The notes: generated from the letters alone by a model not told the origin. A stretch of DNA of 12,938 nt from Acidimicrobiaceae bacterium (GCA_003133005.1 PKZI01000096.1:1-12938); one strand, 5' to 3'. Positions 1-6,601 are shown, numbered from the stretch's first letter. A program made the numbers and translations.

Positions 1-672
1 AACCCCTCGCCGTACATGTACTTGCTTGACTCTGGGGAGAACCAGATCGTCGGCGCATCGCCCGAGATGCTCGTTCGCGTTCACGAGGGAATCGTCAGTA
101 CCCGGCCGATCGCCGGCACCCGCCAGCGTGGTCTCACCGAAGAGCAAGACCGCGCACTCGAAGCAGAGATTCTGAGCGATGAGAAAGAAATCGCCGAGCA
201 CGTCATGCTCGTTGATCTGGGTCGAAATGACGTGGGCCGCGTCGCGAGTCCGGGCACGGTCCGCGTTGAGCGTCTCGCGCACGTCGAAAGGTTTTCTCAT
301 CTCATGCATCTGGTATCCCAGGTGAGTGGCGACCTCGCCGAGGGACTCGACGCTTTTGAAGCCTTCGACGCCCTTTTCCCAGCGGGTACCTTGACTGGTG
401 CGCCCAAAGTTCGCGCAATGGAACTCATCGACGAGTTCGAACCGGTACACCGGGGTCCTTACGGCGGAGCCGTGGGTTACTTTTCACTGAGCGGCGACGC
501 GGACTTCGCCATCACGATTCGAACCGTGTCCATTCGCGACGGCTACGCCACAGTGCAGGCGGGTGGCGGCGTCGTCGCCGATAGTCAGCCCGCCTTCGAG
601 TACGAAGAGTGCATCAACAAGGCGTCCGCGCCGTTGTTGGCCCTCGAGATCGCCGATCCCTCGTTCTACTGA
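1..672 (+). CDS. trpE: Anthranilate synthase component I, C-terminal part (partial, 5' end outside window)
   Basis: This is the C-terminal 223 residues of a chorismate-binding enzyme; the frame is open from base 1, so the start lies outside the window. The product makes anthranilate from chorismate and an amino group, the first step of tryptophan synthesis, with a glutamine amidotransferase partner (TrpG) not seen here. Visible family motifs are [64 protein letters not shown] and the terminal [10 protein letters not shown]. The glutamates before EHVML and in YEE correspond to the family's Mg2+/chorismate ligands. PIAGT rather than PIKGT favours TrpE over aminodeoxychorismate synthase PabB. 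The gene ends 26 bases before the stop of the convergent nnr gene. The remaining uncertainty is TrpE versus a close paralogue. Confidence 0.93.
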   Translation, partial: NPSPYMYLLDSGENQIVGASPEMLVRVHEGIVSTRPIAGTRQRGLTEEQDRALEAEILSDEKEIAEHVMLVDLGRNDVGRVASPGTVRVERLAHVERFSHLMHLVSQVSGDLAEGLDAFEAFDALFPAGTLTGAPKVRAMELIDEFEPVHRGPYGGAVGYFSLSGDADFAITIRTVSIRDGYATVQAGGGVVADSQPAFEYEECINKASAPLLALEIADPSFY

Positions 673-698
673 GCGCGAACGGGTTCGCCGCGCCTGCT

Positions 699-2030
699 TC
701 AAAGACTCATCACCGTCTTCGACTGACGGACTTCATCCAATATCCGCGTGACTTCCTCGGGAATACTCGACGCGGGTGCGTAGGTCGAACAACGTGCTCC
801 CGCGCGACCGTGAAGGTGGGCAGCGAGTGACGCCGCGAGCAACGGCGGGAGTCCCCGAGCAAGGGTTCCGCCGATCATCCCCGAAAGCACGTCACCGGAC
901 CCGGCCGTCGCGAGCGTAGGAGTTCCCGAGGTCACCACGCGCACTGCGCCCGAAGGATCCGCGACCACCGTCGTGGGTCCTTTGAGCAAAAGCACGGCCC
1001 CGAGTTTCGCACTCGCGCGACGAACGGCATCAATACGATTTGCACCGACCGGTGCGCCCATGAGTCGAGCGTATTCTCCCTCGTGAGGAGTGAGAACGAG
1101 AGGGGCGTGACTCGCGACTTCGTCGATCACCTTGGCTTCGAGCGCGTCCGCGTCGAGTACGACGGGAACATGCACCTCACGAAGGCGTTCACTTAGCCAC
1201 GCGGTGACGTCACTGCCCAGACCGGGTCCGGCGACTACCGCACGACTACGAGCGTCAAACGTTGCACCCTCACCGTGGACAACCTCGGGAGGAAAGGAGC
1301 CGGTGCTCGCGAGTTCTCCGTGACTCTGAAATCGAATCATCGACGCGCCCGTCACCAGGGCGCCGCGCACCACCAACTCCGCAGCGCCCGACATGAGCGG
1401 TGAGCCAGCGAACACGCTGAGCGCGTGCTTCCACTTGTGATCATCCCTCTGGGAGGTTCCGAGCAGCATGAGATCGTTGTCGTCGAGCACGCCGTCTCGG
1501 AAGTCGTCGACCAAGTCGAGATCAACGAAGCGAAGGGCGCCCACGTAGTCCTGCGCGGGACCGGTCACGTGCGCGTACTTATAGGCACCGATCGCCACAG
1601 TGACGTCAGCCTTCATGGGTGTACCAAAGAGTTCCCCGGTATCGGCGTCGACTCCAGAGGGAACGTCGACCGCCAACACACGCGTATTGCCTCGGACCTG
1701 CGGTGCCCCATACGGGCGCGAACAGCCAATGCCGAAGGCCGCGTCAATCACCAGGTCGAATCCTTCAAGCAACTTCGGCTGGGATTTCACCTCGATGATT
1801 GCGACGCGGGCGCCTCGGTACTTGAGCCATTCGCCCGCTACACGACCATCGGCACCGTTAAAACCAGGACCCACCACCACTGCGACGCGCGCGCCGTAAC
1901 ACGAACCCAACAGTCGCATCGCTTCAAAGCCCACGGCCGTGCCAGCTGCGCGAACGAGCTCGTCTTGGCTGCGTGCGCTGTAGCGAGATTCGCAGTCACG
2001 CATTTCTTGGACGCTCAGAAGAGGAATCAC
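699..2030 (-). CDS. nnr: Bifunctional NAD(P)H-hydrate epimerase / ADP-dependent (S)-NAD(P)H-hydrate dehydratase
   Basis: This 443-residue fusion repairs damaged NAD(P)HX. The N-terminal YjeF_N domain epimerises R- and S-hydrates and the C-terminal ribokinase-like domain dehydrates the S-form using ADP. Epimerase signs are GPGFNGADG (residues 54-62), a variant of the usual GxGNNGGDG, and VDVPSGVDADTG (121-132). Dehydratase signs are the domain entry at HKWKHALSVFAGSPLMSGAA (198-217), AGPGLGSD (267-274), LDADAL, LTPHEGEYARL, KGPTTVV and ATAGSGDVLSGMIGG (374-388), where the GSGD aspartate is the expected catalytic base. I chose the GTG at 2030 because it gives MIPLLSVQEMRD, the usual family N terminus. 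The frame stays open to a TTG at 2087 and another GTG lies at 2039, and none has a convincing Shine-Dalgarno. It is convergent with trpE and 137 bases from the next minus-strand gene. Confidence 0.92.
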   Translation of the reverse strand: MIPLLSVQEMRDCESRYSARSQDELVRAAGTAVGFEAMRLLGSCYGARVAVVVGPGFNGADGRVAGEWLKYRGARVAIIEVKSQPKLLEGFDLVIDAAFGIGCSRPYGAPQVRGNTRVLAVDVPSGVDADTGELFGTPMKADVTVAIGAYKYAHVTGPAQDYVGALRFVDLDLVDDFRDGVLDDNDLMLLGTSQRDDHKWKHALSVFAGSPLMSGAAELVVRGALVTGASMIRFQSHGELASTGSFPPEVVHGEGATFDARSRAVVAGPGLGSDVTAWLSERLREVHVPVVLDADALEAKVIDEVASHAPLVLTPHEGEYARLMGAPVGANRIDAVRRASAKLGAVLLLKGPTTVVADPSGAVRVVTSGTPTLATAGSGDVLSGMIGGTLARGLPPLLAASLAAHLHGRAGARCSTYAPASSIPEEVTRILDEVRQSKTVMSL

Positions 2031-2146
2031 TCTTCTCACTGTTGCACATAACGCGCTGTGAGTTTCACGCACCAGAACGCCGAGCAACTTTCGAGATCCA
2101 CGACAGGACCTACTAAATCACCATCCGGAACAAATATGACGCTCGA

Positions 2147-2166
2147 GCTCGCGTCAACGCGCGAGC
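2147..2166 (-). terminator. Hairpin directly after the secreted-protein stop codon
   Basis: A perfect 7-bp stem, GCTCGCG with CGCGAGC and the six-base loop TCAACG on the plus strand, lies one base beyond the TGA stop of the minus-strand gene ending at 2168. Its position fits a transcription terminator or 3' mRNA stabiliser. No uridine run follows on the minus strand, so it is not a classical intrinsic terminator. The 137-base spacer between this gene and nnr shows nothing else I can name. Confidence 0.35.
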
Positions 2167-2167
2167 C

Positions 2168-3202
2168 TCAGTAGCCCGTCTTCAACTCGTTGGCCCACGT
2201 GAAGACCATTGCGGGTGGTGTGTGCGCCGGGCGTTCGATGAGATCAACGAACGAGCCTGAACCATTCACGAGCGCGTAGCCCACGCCCATCTCAGAGGTG
2301 GTGCTGGTAGCTCCCACCCCGGGGTTAAACGCCGGGTCTGATCCCAGCAACTCGTCGCGGTGCGCCCAGCAGCCAAGCGATGACGGGGACGTGCAAGCGA
2401 TGTTGGACGTGTCAGCTGGACTACCACCCCATCCGTCTTCGTACATCCACGTGTAGTCGGCCGCCAAAACATTAAAACCGGCCGACCAGGCGCCACCCAT
2501 CGCTGGGTACCTGCCAGGATCCAAGGCTTCTACGAAACCCTTGGCCACGCTGGGGTCGCTGTCAGAGTTTGCCGCAGCCTGGGCGTTCGCGCTCAAGGCA
2601 ACATTGATGCCAAGGTACGCAGGCATGCCGCGAGCGGTGCGTTCAAGATTCGCGACAACGAATAATTGCTGGGGAACGCTCAATGAATACCAATTGCTTG
2701 GCAGCACCATGGCCGTAATGCCTTCAGAGGCGCGAGCATTGTTGATGGCTTGAAGGAGGTAACTCGTGCAGGTCGCACTGAAATTTGTTTCGGGAAAACC
2801 GAGTTGGGGCGTCACGCACGGATTGGCGCATTGCGCGGCCCCGTTCACGTAGGCACACGTGCCCGCGGTGAAAAAGTCGGGGCTTGGCGCGACGTTGGAT
2901 TGTGGATTGACGAGAAGGGGAAACGCCCTTGAGATGGTGGACTTCGGATCTGCGGTGGAGGCGCCAGTATCAATTACAACACCGCGCGCCGAAATCGAAG
3001 CGACGGTGTGCGGCGAAGCGCTCGCCGACGCCGATGAAACACCCGTTAACGCCACCAAACCACCCACCGCCAGCACCATTGAAAGGGCCGACACTCTACG
3101 GTGCCACGCTCGAGACAGACCACGAGGTGCCGCACATTTGGAATCCTTGGTGACTGCGTTCGCGAAACCGCTGTCGCTCGAGTGCCCTTGCATAACCTTC
3201 AT
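2168..3202 (-). CDS. Secreted CAP/SCP-like protein (putative)
   Basis: The product is about 344 residues from the ATG at 3202. An N region rich in Arg and Lys leads to a hydrophobic stretch (SALSMVLAVGGLVALTGV, about residues 41-55) and small residues (SSASASAS), so a signal peptide with cleavage near the Ala/Ser cluster is likely. After a Pro/Ser linker with Cys residues (GTCAY, QCANPC) comes the main domain. It contains LLQAINNARASEGI, LFVVANLERTARGMPAYLG, YTWMYEDGWGG, CTSPSSLGCWAHRDELLG, MGVGYA and FVDLIE. The order NNAR, then W.HRD, then GVGYA resembles CAP/SCP extracellular domains. That assignment rests on remembered motif order, not a profile match. No sorting signal or C-terminal membrane segment is visible. 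The frame is open up to 3343, but the upstream part lacks a signal-peptide character. The ATG at 3193, with GAAGG just upstream, is an alternative start. Confidence 0.72.
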   Translation of the reverse strand: MKVMQGHSSDSGFANAVTKDSKCAAPRGLSRAWHRRVSALSMVLAVGGLVALTGVSSASASASPHTVASISARGVVIDTGASTADPKSTISRAFPLLVNPQSNVAPSPDFFTAGTCAYVNGAAQCANPCVTPQLGFPETNFSATCTSYLLQAINNARASEGITAMVLPSNWYSLSVPQQLFVVANLERTARGMPAYLGINVALSANAQAAANSDSDPSVAKGFVEALDPGRYPAMGGAWSAGFNVLAADYTWMYEDGWGGSPADTSNIACTSPSSLGCWAHRDELLGSDPAFNPGVGATSTTSEMGVGYALVNGSGSFVDLIERPAHTPPAMVFTWANELKTGY

Positions 3203-3400
3203 AACTAGGATTCTGAACGCTCTGTCGCAATATCCCGACTTCGCATTCACAACAACTACGCAACAATGTCGTGAAATGGCCACACCAGGGATCTCCATAC
3301 CCGTCCAAGCGCGTGCTCGACAAGGTGCGAAAGTTGAACGCATCGGTCAGACATTTTCATTGCCGCGTTACGCTTCCAACTAGGACGTCTCGACCTCGCT

Positions 3401-3434
3401 TCCTCGCCACTGATACGCGTCAGTTCATCGAGGA
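3401..3434 (+). promoter_or_regulatory. Stem-loop overlapping a Shine-Dalgarno in the hydrolase leader
   Basis: TCCTCG (3401-3406) pairs with CGAGGA (3429-3434), and inside it ACTGA (3409-3413) pairs with TCAGT (3420-3424) around the loop TACGCG. The 3' arm contains part of the purine-rich GAGGAGAGG that precedes the GTG at 3445. A further 7-bp pairing, ACGTCTC (3385-3391) with GAGACGT (3459-3465), could enclose the element. This is a possible RNA switch or an operator. The rest of the 3203-3668 spacer holds only the doubtful small ORF listed separately, and I could not place a convincing promoter. Confidence 0.3.
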
Positions 3435-3444
3435 GAGGTTTTAC

Positions 3445-3657
3445 GTGAAAAATCGACTGAGACGTGCTGCAGCAACACTTCGCGCCAGCGACGCAGATGG
3501 CGAACCGCAAACTGAGATCAGAAATACCTACTGGGGTACGCCCAGAGTCGTCGGTGCCACCATTCCTCGCGAAGTCGGGATTGACGACGTCCCTAAATCC
3601 CGACCACCCACCAAAGGTCGCGTCCATCGACGCATCTCGTCGCACGACCGCAAATAG
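3445..3657 (+). CDS. Doubtful small ORF upstream of the hydrolase (70 aa)
   Basis: A GTG at 3445, preceded by GAGGAGAGG at a reasonable distance, opens a 70-residue frame ending 11 bases before the hydrolase start. The product is basic and polar (VKNRLRRAAATLRASDADGE at the start, HRRISSHDRK at the end) with no membrane segment, Cys or recognisable motif. The only support is the ribosome-binding site and the operon-like spacing. The composition could equally be a chance ORF in a leader region, and I recognise no family. Confidence 0.2.
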   Translation: MKNRLRRAAATLRASDADGEPQTEIRNTYWGTPRVVGATIPREVGIDDVPKSRPPTKGRVHRRISSHDRK

Positions 3658-3668
3658 AGGAGCAACGT

Positions 3669-4499
3669 ATGCCATACATCGAGATTGGTCGAGAGAATTC
3701 GGGCGCCGTCGAGCTCTATTACGAGGACCACGGCGAAGGAACCCCAGTGGTGTTGATACACGGTTTTCCGCTCAATGGTGCATCGTTCGAGAAGCAACTA
3801 CCCCCACTTCTCGCGGCCGGCTTTCGCGTTATCACGTACGACCGGCGGGGTTTTGGGATGTCGAGCAAGCCAAGCGAGGGGTACAACTACGACACCTTCG
3901 CCAGCGACGTCAAGATCCTGATGGACAAACTCGATCTGCGCGAAGCAGCGTTAGTGGGTTTTTCAATGGGTACGGGCGAAGTGACTCGCTATTTAGGCAC
4001 GTTCGGTTCCGAACGCGTTTCCAAGGCAGTTCTGGCGGGACCACTACCGCCCTATTTACTCAAGACCGACCTCAATCCTCTCGGCGTCGACCAAGGCGTT
4101 TTTACCAAGATACAAGAAGCGATCCTCGCGGATCGACCGGCGTTCTTTAAGGATTTCTTTGCGAACTTCTTCAACTTTGACGTGCTCGGAGGCACCCTCG
4201 TGAGCGAAGAAGCCGTGCAAATGTGTTGGACCGTAGCGCTCAATACGTCGCCAATTGCGACCTATGAATCGGTTCCAGCGTGGCTCGAGGATTTTCGAGA
4301 CGACTTAATGAAGTTTGATGTTCCAACACTGATAATTCAAGGTGTTGATGATCGGATCCTTCCGATCGACGCCACCGGACGCCGCTTGCCCGCGCTCATA
4401 AAGGACAGCAAACTCGTCGAAATCAAGAATGGACCTCACAACGTGTGTTGGACGCACGCTACGGAATTCAACGGCGCACTACTCGACTTTCTGACGTAG
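3669..4499 (+). CDS. Alpha/beta hydrolase, cofactor-free haloperoxidase/esterase type
   Basis: This is a 276-residue alpha/beta-fold hydrolase of the length usual for non-haem chloroperoxidases and related esterases. The oxyanion-side motif HGFPL is at 31-35, YDRRGFGMSSKP at 58-68, and the nucleophile elbow GFSMGTGEVTRYLG at 97-110 has Ser99. The acid is probably Asp228 in GVDDRILP and the general base His257 in NGPHNVCWTH. GFSMGTGEV and the final GPHN...TH..EFN..LLDFL pattern are characteristic of the haloperoxidase group. Such enzymes are mostly esterases in vivo and brominate only with peracid chemistry in vitro; the substrate here is unknown. The protein has no signal peptide, so it is cytoplasmic. 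AGAGGAG at 3656-3662, six bases before the ATG, supports this start. It is transcribed divergently from the secreted CAP-like gene. Confidence 0.93.
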   Translation: MPYIEIGRENSGAVELYYEDHGEGTPVVLIHGFPLNGASFEKQLPPLLAAGFRVITYDRRGFGMSSKPSEGYNYDTFASDVKILMDKLDLREAALVGFSMGTGEVTRYLGTFGSERVSKAVLAGPLPPYLLKTDLNPLGVDQGVFTKIQEAILADRPAFFKDFFANFFNFDVLGGTLVSEEAVQMCWTVALNTSPIATYESVPAWLEDFRDDLMKFDVPTLIIQGVDDRILPIDATGRRLPALIKDSKLVEIKNGPHNVCWTHATEFNGALLDFLT

Positions 4500-4576
4500 G
4501 CACAAAAAGGCGGTGCGCAGCGCAAGACGTTTGACCACTCTGTTCGCGCACGATGGGCTGCAAAATCCGAAGGCGA

Positions 4577-4866
4577 AGCGAGTCAGTTCCATCGTCAGAT
4601 CCAAACTTTCTGAGCGTGGGAGATGACTCACTCGCTGAAACGCGACGCCGCTTTTGGAACCAATAACTTTCACCAGCGAGGTCAGTGGATCTGGCGAATG
4701 CTCACTTTAAGGGGCATGTTGACGAGGCCGAAATCTCGCACCTGGGCCGACCCAAAATACTCCGGGAGGGGCACTGAAGTGTCCCCGGACGTGACCCTCC
4801 CTCGCAAGGGCTTATTAAGGGGGGTCACCTCAGAAAAGCTGAGAACCGGCCTCGCGGATTACGAGG
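4577..4866 (+). ncRNA. Candidate structured RNA: chain of adjacent hairpins in a gene-free stretch
   Basis: No convincing gene occupies 4500-5134. In its first half I see a dense series of complementary arms. CTCGCTG (4631-4637) pairs with CAGCGAG (4674-4680), extended by TGAC with GTCA (4624-4627, 4681-4684). CGAG pairs with CTCG (4723-4726, 4735-4738). TCCGGG pairs with CCCGGA (4761-4766, 4784-4789), with a further inner stem and loop TGAA. A 10-bp stem joins 4791-4800 and 4819-4828 with one T-G pair. CTCAG pairs with CTGAG (4829-4833, 4839-4843), and CCTCG with CGAGG (4850-4854, 4862-4866). Three of these stems abut with zero or one base between them. The wobble pairs are G-U only on the plus strand. 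It could be an RNA element or debris of a mobile element. No known RNA family is recognised, and there is no clear promoter or terminator. Confidence 0.3.
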
Positions 4867-4876
4867 TAACGAAGTG

Positions 4877-4886
4877 TCGCATGCGA
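4877..4886. promoter_or_regulatory. Perfect 10-bp palindrome TCGCATGCGA
   Basis: TCGCATGCGA is fully self-complementary and sits just after the hairpin chain. It could be a protein-binding site or chance. A small CGAAT/ATTCG hairpin at 4948-4960 follows in the same gene-free stretch. Confidence 0.2.
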
Positions 4887-4977
4887 AAAGTCGATTTCAC
4901 CCCACTTGTCAGGAAGTTGACGAAGGTTTGTCCTCACGTTGAGATTTCGAATCGTATTCGCTCGATTCTCGCAAGTT

Positions 4978-5041
4978 TTGACCACAGGAATGCTGCTTCG
5001 GCGGAACGCTCACAAAACATGAGGGCGGCAAAAGTGGTCAA
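4978..5041. repeat. Inverted repeat TTGACCAC / GTGGTCAA with a third direct copy upstream
   Basis: TTGACCAC at 4978-4985 is the exact inverse of GTGGTCAA at 5034-5041. A further direct copy of TTGACCAC lies at 4531-4538. The two direct copies share a CGCAAG a few bases upstream (4521-4526 and 4970-4975), giving an imperfect direct repeat about 450 bp apart around the hairpin-rich stretch. This may mark the edges of a decayed or excised element, but no transposase or integrase remnant is visible. Confidence 0.3.
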
Positions 5042-5134
5042 CCGAAAATCAAGAAACGGCGCAATATTGATGACGCGATATCAAATGGGCGCGGTGTCCA
5101 CGTCCCTCTTCAGGTAGTGCTCGTACAACTAAGG

Positions 5135-5182
5135 AAAAAAGAACGTTTGAAATTCTGATTCAGTTGGTACGAATCAACGTTC
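5135..5182 (-). terminator. Intrinsic terminator of the surface-protein/sortase operon
   Basis: On the minus strand, one base after the TAA stop of the last operon gene, GAACGT (5182-5177) pairs with ACGTTC (5146-5141) and TGATTC (5176-5171) pairs with GAATCA (5161-5156). This makes a 12-bp stem with a nine-base bulge on the 3' side and loop GTACCAACT. Six T residues (5140-5135) follow at once. Stem plus U-tract is the classic Rho-independent form and defines the operon's 3' end. Confidence 0.8.
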
Positions 5183-5183
5183 G

Positions 5184-5999
5184 TTAACTTGTAACCAACG
5201 CAGTGAACACAACGATGTCTGAAACGCTGCGTCCAGTGGGAGCGGTGAAAACACTTCCCACCGAAACGAGATTCAACGCACTGTACTTCTCTGGTCCGTA
5301 GACACCCTTGTATGGGTATCCCGCATTCGTGTATTGGCGAATTCCAATGACCTTGAAGGTCAGCCTCGTGTGGTCGGCCAGCGTCACCTGTAATTGCTGA
5401 CCAACCTTCAAGTCGTCAATTCGAGAAAAAACACCCGATGAGTCAATGTGTCCGAGAATCACGGCAGAGCCCAATTGTCCCGGCGCGTAACCATCCTTGT
5501 ACCACCCAGGTACTTGGTAATTCGTCGGTGACACCACCGAGCCATTCGCGTTCAATCCAACCTGTGAAACAGGAACGGAGATCCCAAGCGACGGAATCAC
5601 GAGTCGAACCGGAGCGGAGCGCGTAATAGTCGTGGTTGCGTGGTTCTCTCGAAGACCAGCGCTTTTTGCAGGCGAGGCCGGCGTTACCACGTTAGAAACA
5701 AACGCGGCGGTCGGAGTCGCGCTTGTTGTCTGAAAAACCGCGTCGGCTCCCGCTTTCACTCCGCTCGAGATGCTCGACGTCGCCGCTGGGACGCTACCTA
5801 CAGGGGCGGGCAGACTGGGACCGACCCTTGGTCCGTGAAGCCCGAAAACGATCAACAGCACCCCCGCGACAACCACCGCGGCAGACACTACCCACGCCCA
5901 GACGAATCGATGGCCCCTTTGCCGTTCCATGGCACTCACGCTAGCCCCGATTGGCTCGAATTCGTGGGAAAATGTACCACCAACGTAGAGATCCGTCAC
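5184..5999 (-). CDS. Sortase-like protein lacking the catalytic cysteine (pseudosortase)
   Basis: The product has 271 residues: a cytoplasmic N terminus, one membrane segment (about residues 33-54, WAWVVSAAVVVAGVLLIVFG), an Ala/Ser/Thr/Pro-rich stalk (about 57-128) and a sortase beta-barrel domain (about 130-271). Family motifs include RLVIPSLGI, PGWYKDGYAPGQLGSAVILGHIDSSGVF with His184 in GHID, and IRQY. At the catalytic TLxTC position it reads ALNLVSVGSVF, whereas the neighbouring sortase reads ALNLVTCGGSF over the same 11 columns. Val247 therefore replaces the nucleophilic Cys. The codon is GTG, more than one base from TGT or TGC, so a single sequencing error is unlikely. Transpeptidation should be impossible. 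A substrate-binding, partner or regulatory role is inference. The GTG start overlaps the upstream stop as GTGA, implying translational coupling; Met24 (5930) is an alternative start. A terminator follows directly. Confidence 0.9.
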   Translation of the reverse strand: MTDLYVGGTFSHEFEPIGASVSAMERQRGHRFVWAWVVSAAVVVAGVLLIVFGLHGPRVGPSLPAPVGSVPAATSSISSGVKAGADAVFQTTSATPTAAFVSNVVTPASPAKSAGLRENHATTTITRSAPVRLVIPSLGISVPVSQVGLNANGSVVSPTNYQVPGWYKDGYAPGQLGSAVILGHIDSSGVFSRIDDLKVGQQLQVTLADHTRLTFKVIGIRQYTNAGYPYKGVYGPEKYSALNLVSVGSVFTAPTGRSVSDIVVFTALVTS

Positions 6000-6592
6000 G
6001 TTGGTGTCACTTCCTTGGTGAAGACGACAATGCTCGATAGGTAGTGCCCGGTGTGAGAGTCAAACGATCCGCCACACGTCACTAAATTCAATGCCGGGTA
6101 CGAGGTCGAAAAGTTGTAGACAAGCTTGTCGGGGAAACTCGCCTTGAGGTACTGCCGGATGGCAATCACTGAAAATGACACGGTTGCACCGTCGGCCAAC
6201 TTCACGTTGACTAATTCGCCGACTTTCATGTCAACGAGACGATAGAACACGGCGGGACCCGACACCGAGTCGACGTGTCCCAAGATCACGGACGAGCCAA
6301 GTTGTCCCGGCGCGGGGCCGAGCTTGTACCAGCCTGCGGTGTACCAACTCGTAGGGACTTGGGGTGATCCGTTGGCGAGCAGACCGAGTTGGGTCAAATT
6401 CGTCGATACGCCAATCGCGGGAATCGAGAGATGCGTAGGTATCGACCGAGTTGTGGTGGACACATTGCTCGCTCCCGCCACGGATCCGCTTTGACTCAAA
6501 CTAAGTCCAACGACCGAACTGAGGAACACCGCGAGAGTTGCGGCCCAGATGACTACTCTGGGCCGCAATCTCTCGAACGGAGATTCAAACAT
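5996..6592 (-). CDS. Sortase (class E/F-like), probable anchoring enzyme for the adjacent surface protein
   Basis: The product has 198 residues from the ATG at 6592. I prefer this start to the ATG at 6598 because AAGGA, overlapping the upstream gene's stop, lies six bases before 6592 but only one base before 6598. An N-terminal membrane segment (about 14-33) is followed by a short linker and the sortase domain. The domain contains HLSIPAIGV, SWYTAGWYKLGPAPGQLGSSVILGHVD and LVDMKVGELV, then the active site NLVTCGGSFD (His106 and Cys173 in this numbering). Sortases cleave a C-terminal sorting motif and transfer the protein to the cell envelope. The order GHVD, TCGG, GHY is that of the small actinobacterial sortases. 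The usual catalytic Arg near the last strand is not obvious; the stretch reads GHYLSSIVVF. Only a few bases separate it from the giant surface-protein gene, its obvious substrate. Confidence 0.9.
   Translation of the reverse strand: MFESPFERLRPRVVIWAATLAVFLSSVVGLSLSQSGSVAGASNVSTTTRSIPTHLSIPAIGVSTNLTQLGLLANGSPQVPTSWYTAGWYKLGPAPGQLGSSVILGHVDSVSGPAVFYRLVDMKVGELVNVKLADGATVSFSVIAIRQYLKASFPDKLVYNFSTSYPALNLVTCGGSFDSHTGHYLSSIVVFTKEVTPT
6532..6575 (-). promoter_or_regulatory. 18-bp hairpin inside the start of the sortase coding sequence
   Basis: On the plus strand, bases 6532-6549 (CGAGAGTTGCGGCCCAGA) pair with 6557-6575 through a 12-bp uninterrupted GC-rich stem, one bulged T at 6569 and six more pairs. 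The loop is TGACTAC. In the minus-strand mRNA it begins 17 bases after the sortase ATG and covers codons for ERLRPRVVIWAATLAV. There is no T-run after it, so a terminator is unlikely. A brake on translation, an mRNA processing or stability element, or a pausing site is more plausible. Confidence 0.6.
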
Positions 6593-6601
6593 GGCCATTC
6601 C

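Noticed and set aside
675..688. Small GCGAA/TTCGC hairpin between the convergent trpE and nnr genes
   Set aside because: Only five base pairs and no T-run on either strand; too weak to call a terminator.
1425..2051. 208-residue plus-strand ORF antisense to nnr
   Set aside because: It is a shadow of the well-supported nnr frame, with no family motif; long antisense frames are expected in GC-rich coding DNA.
2031..2087. TTG start for nnr adding 19 residues
   Set aside because: The family N terminus matches the GTG at 2030 and the added residues show no conservation I recognise.
3203..3343. Upstream extension of the secreted-protein frame to an earlier start
   Set aside because: The extra 47 residues contain no signal-peptide features and would bury the real signal peptide in the interior.
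4623..5117. 164-residue plus-strand ORF in the spacer behind the hydrolase
   Set aside because: No good ribosome-binding site and no recognisable motif. The composition is unlike neighbouring proteins, and the frame runs straight through the chain of hairpins; it looks like a chance ORF.
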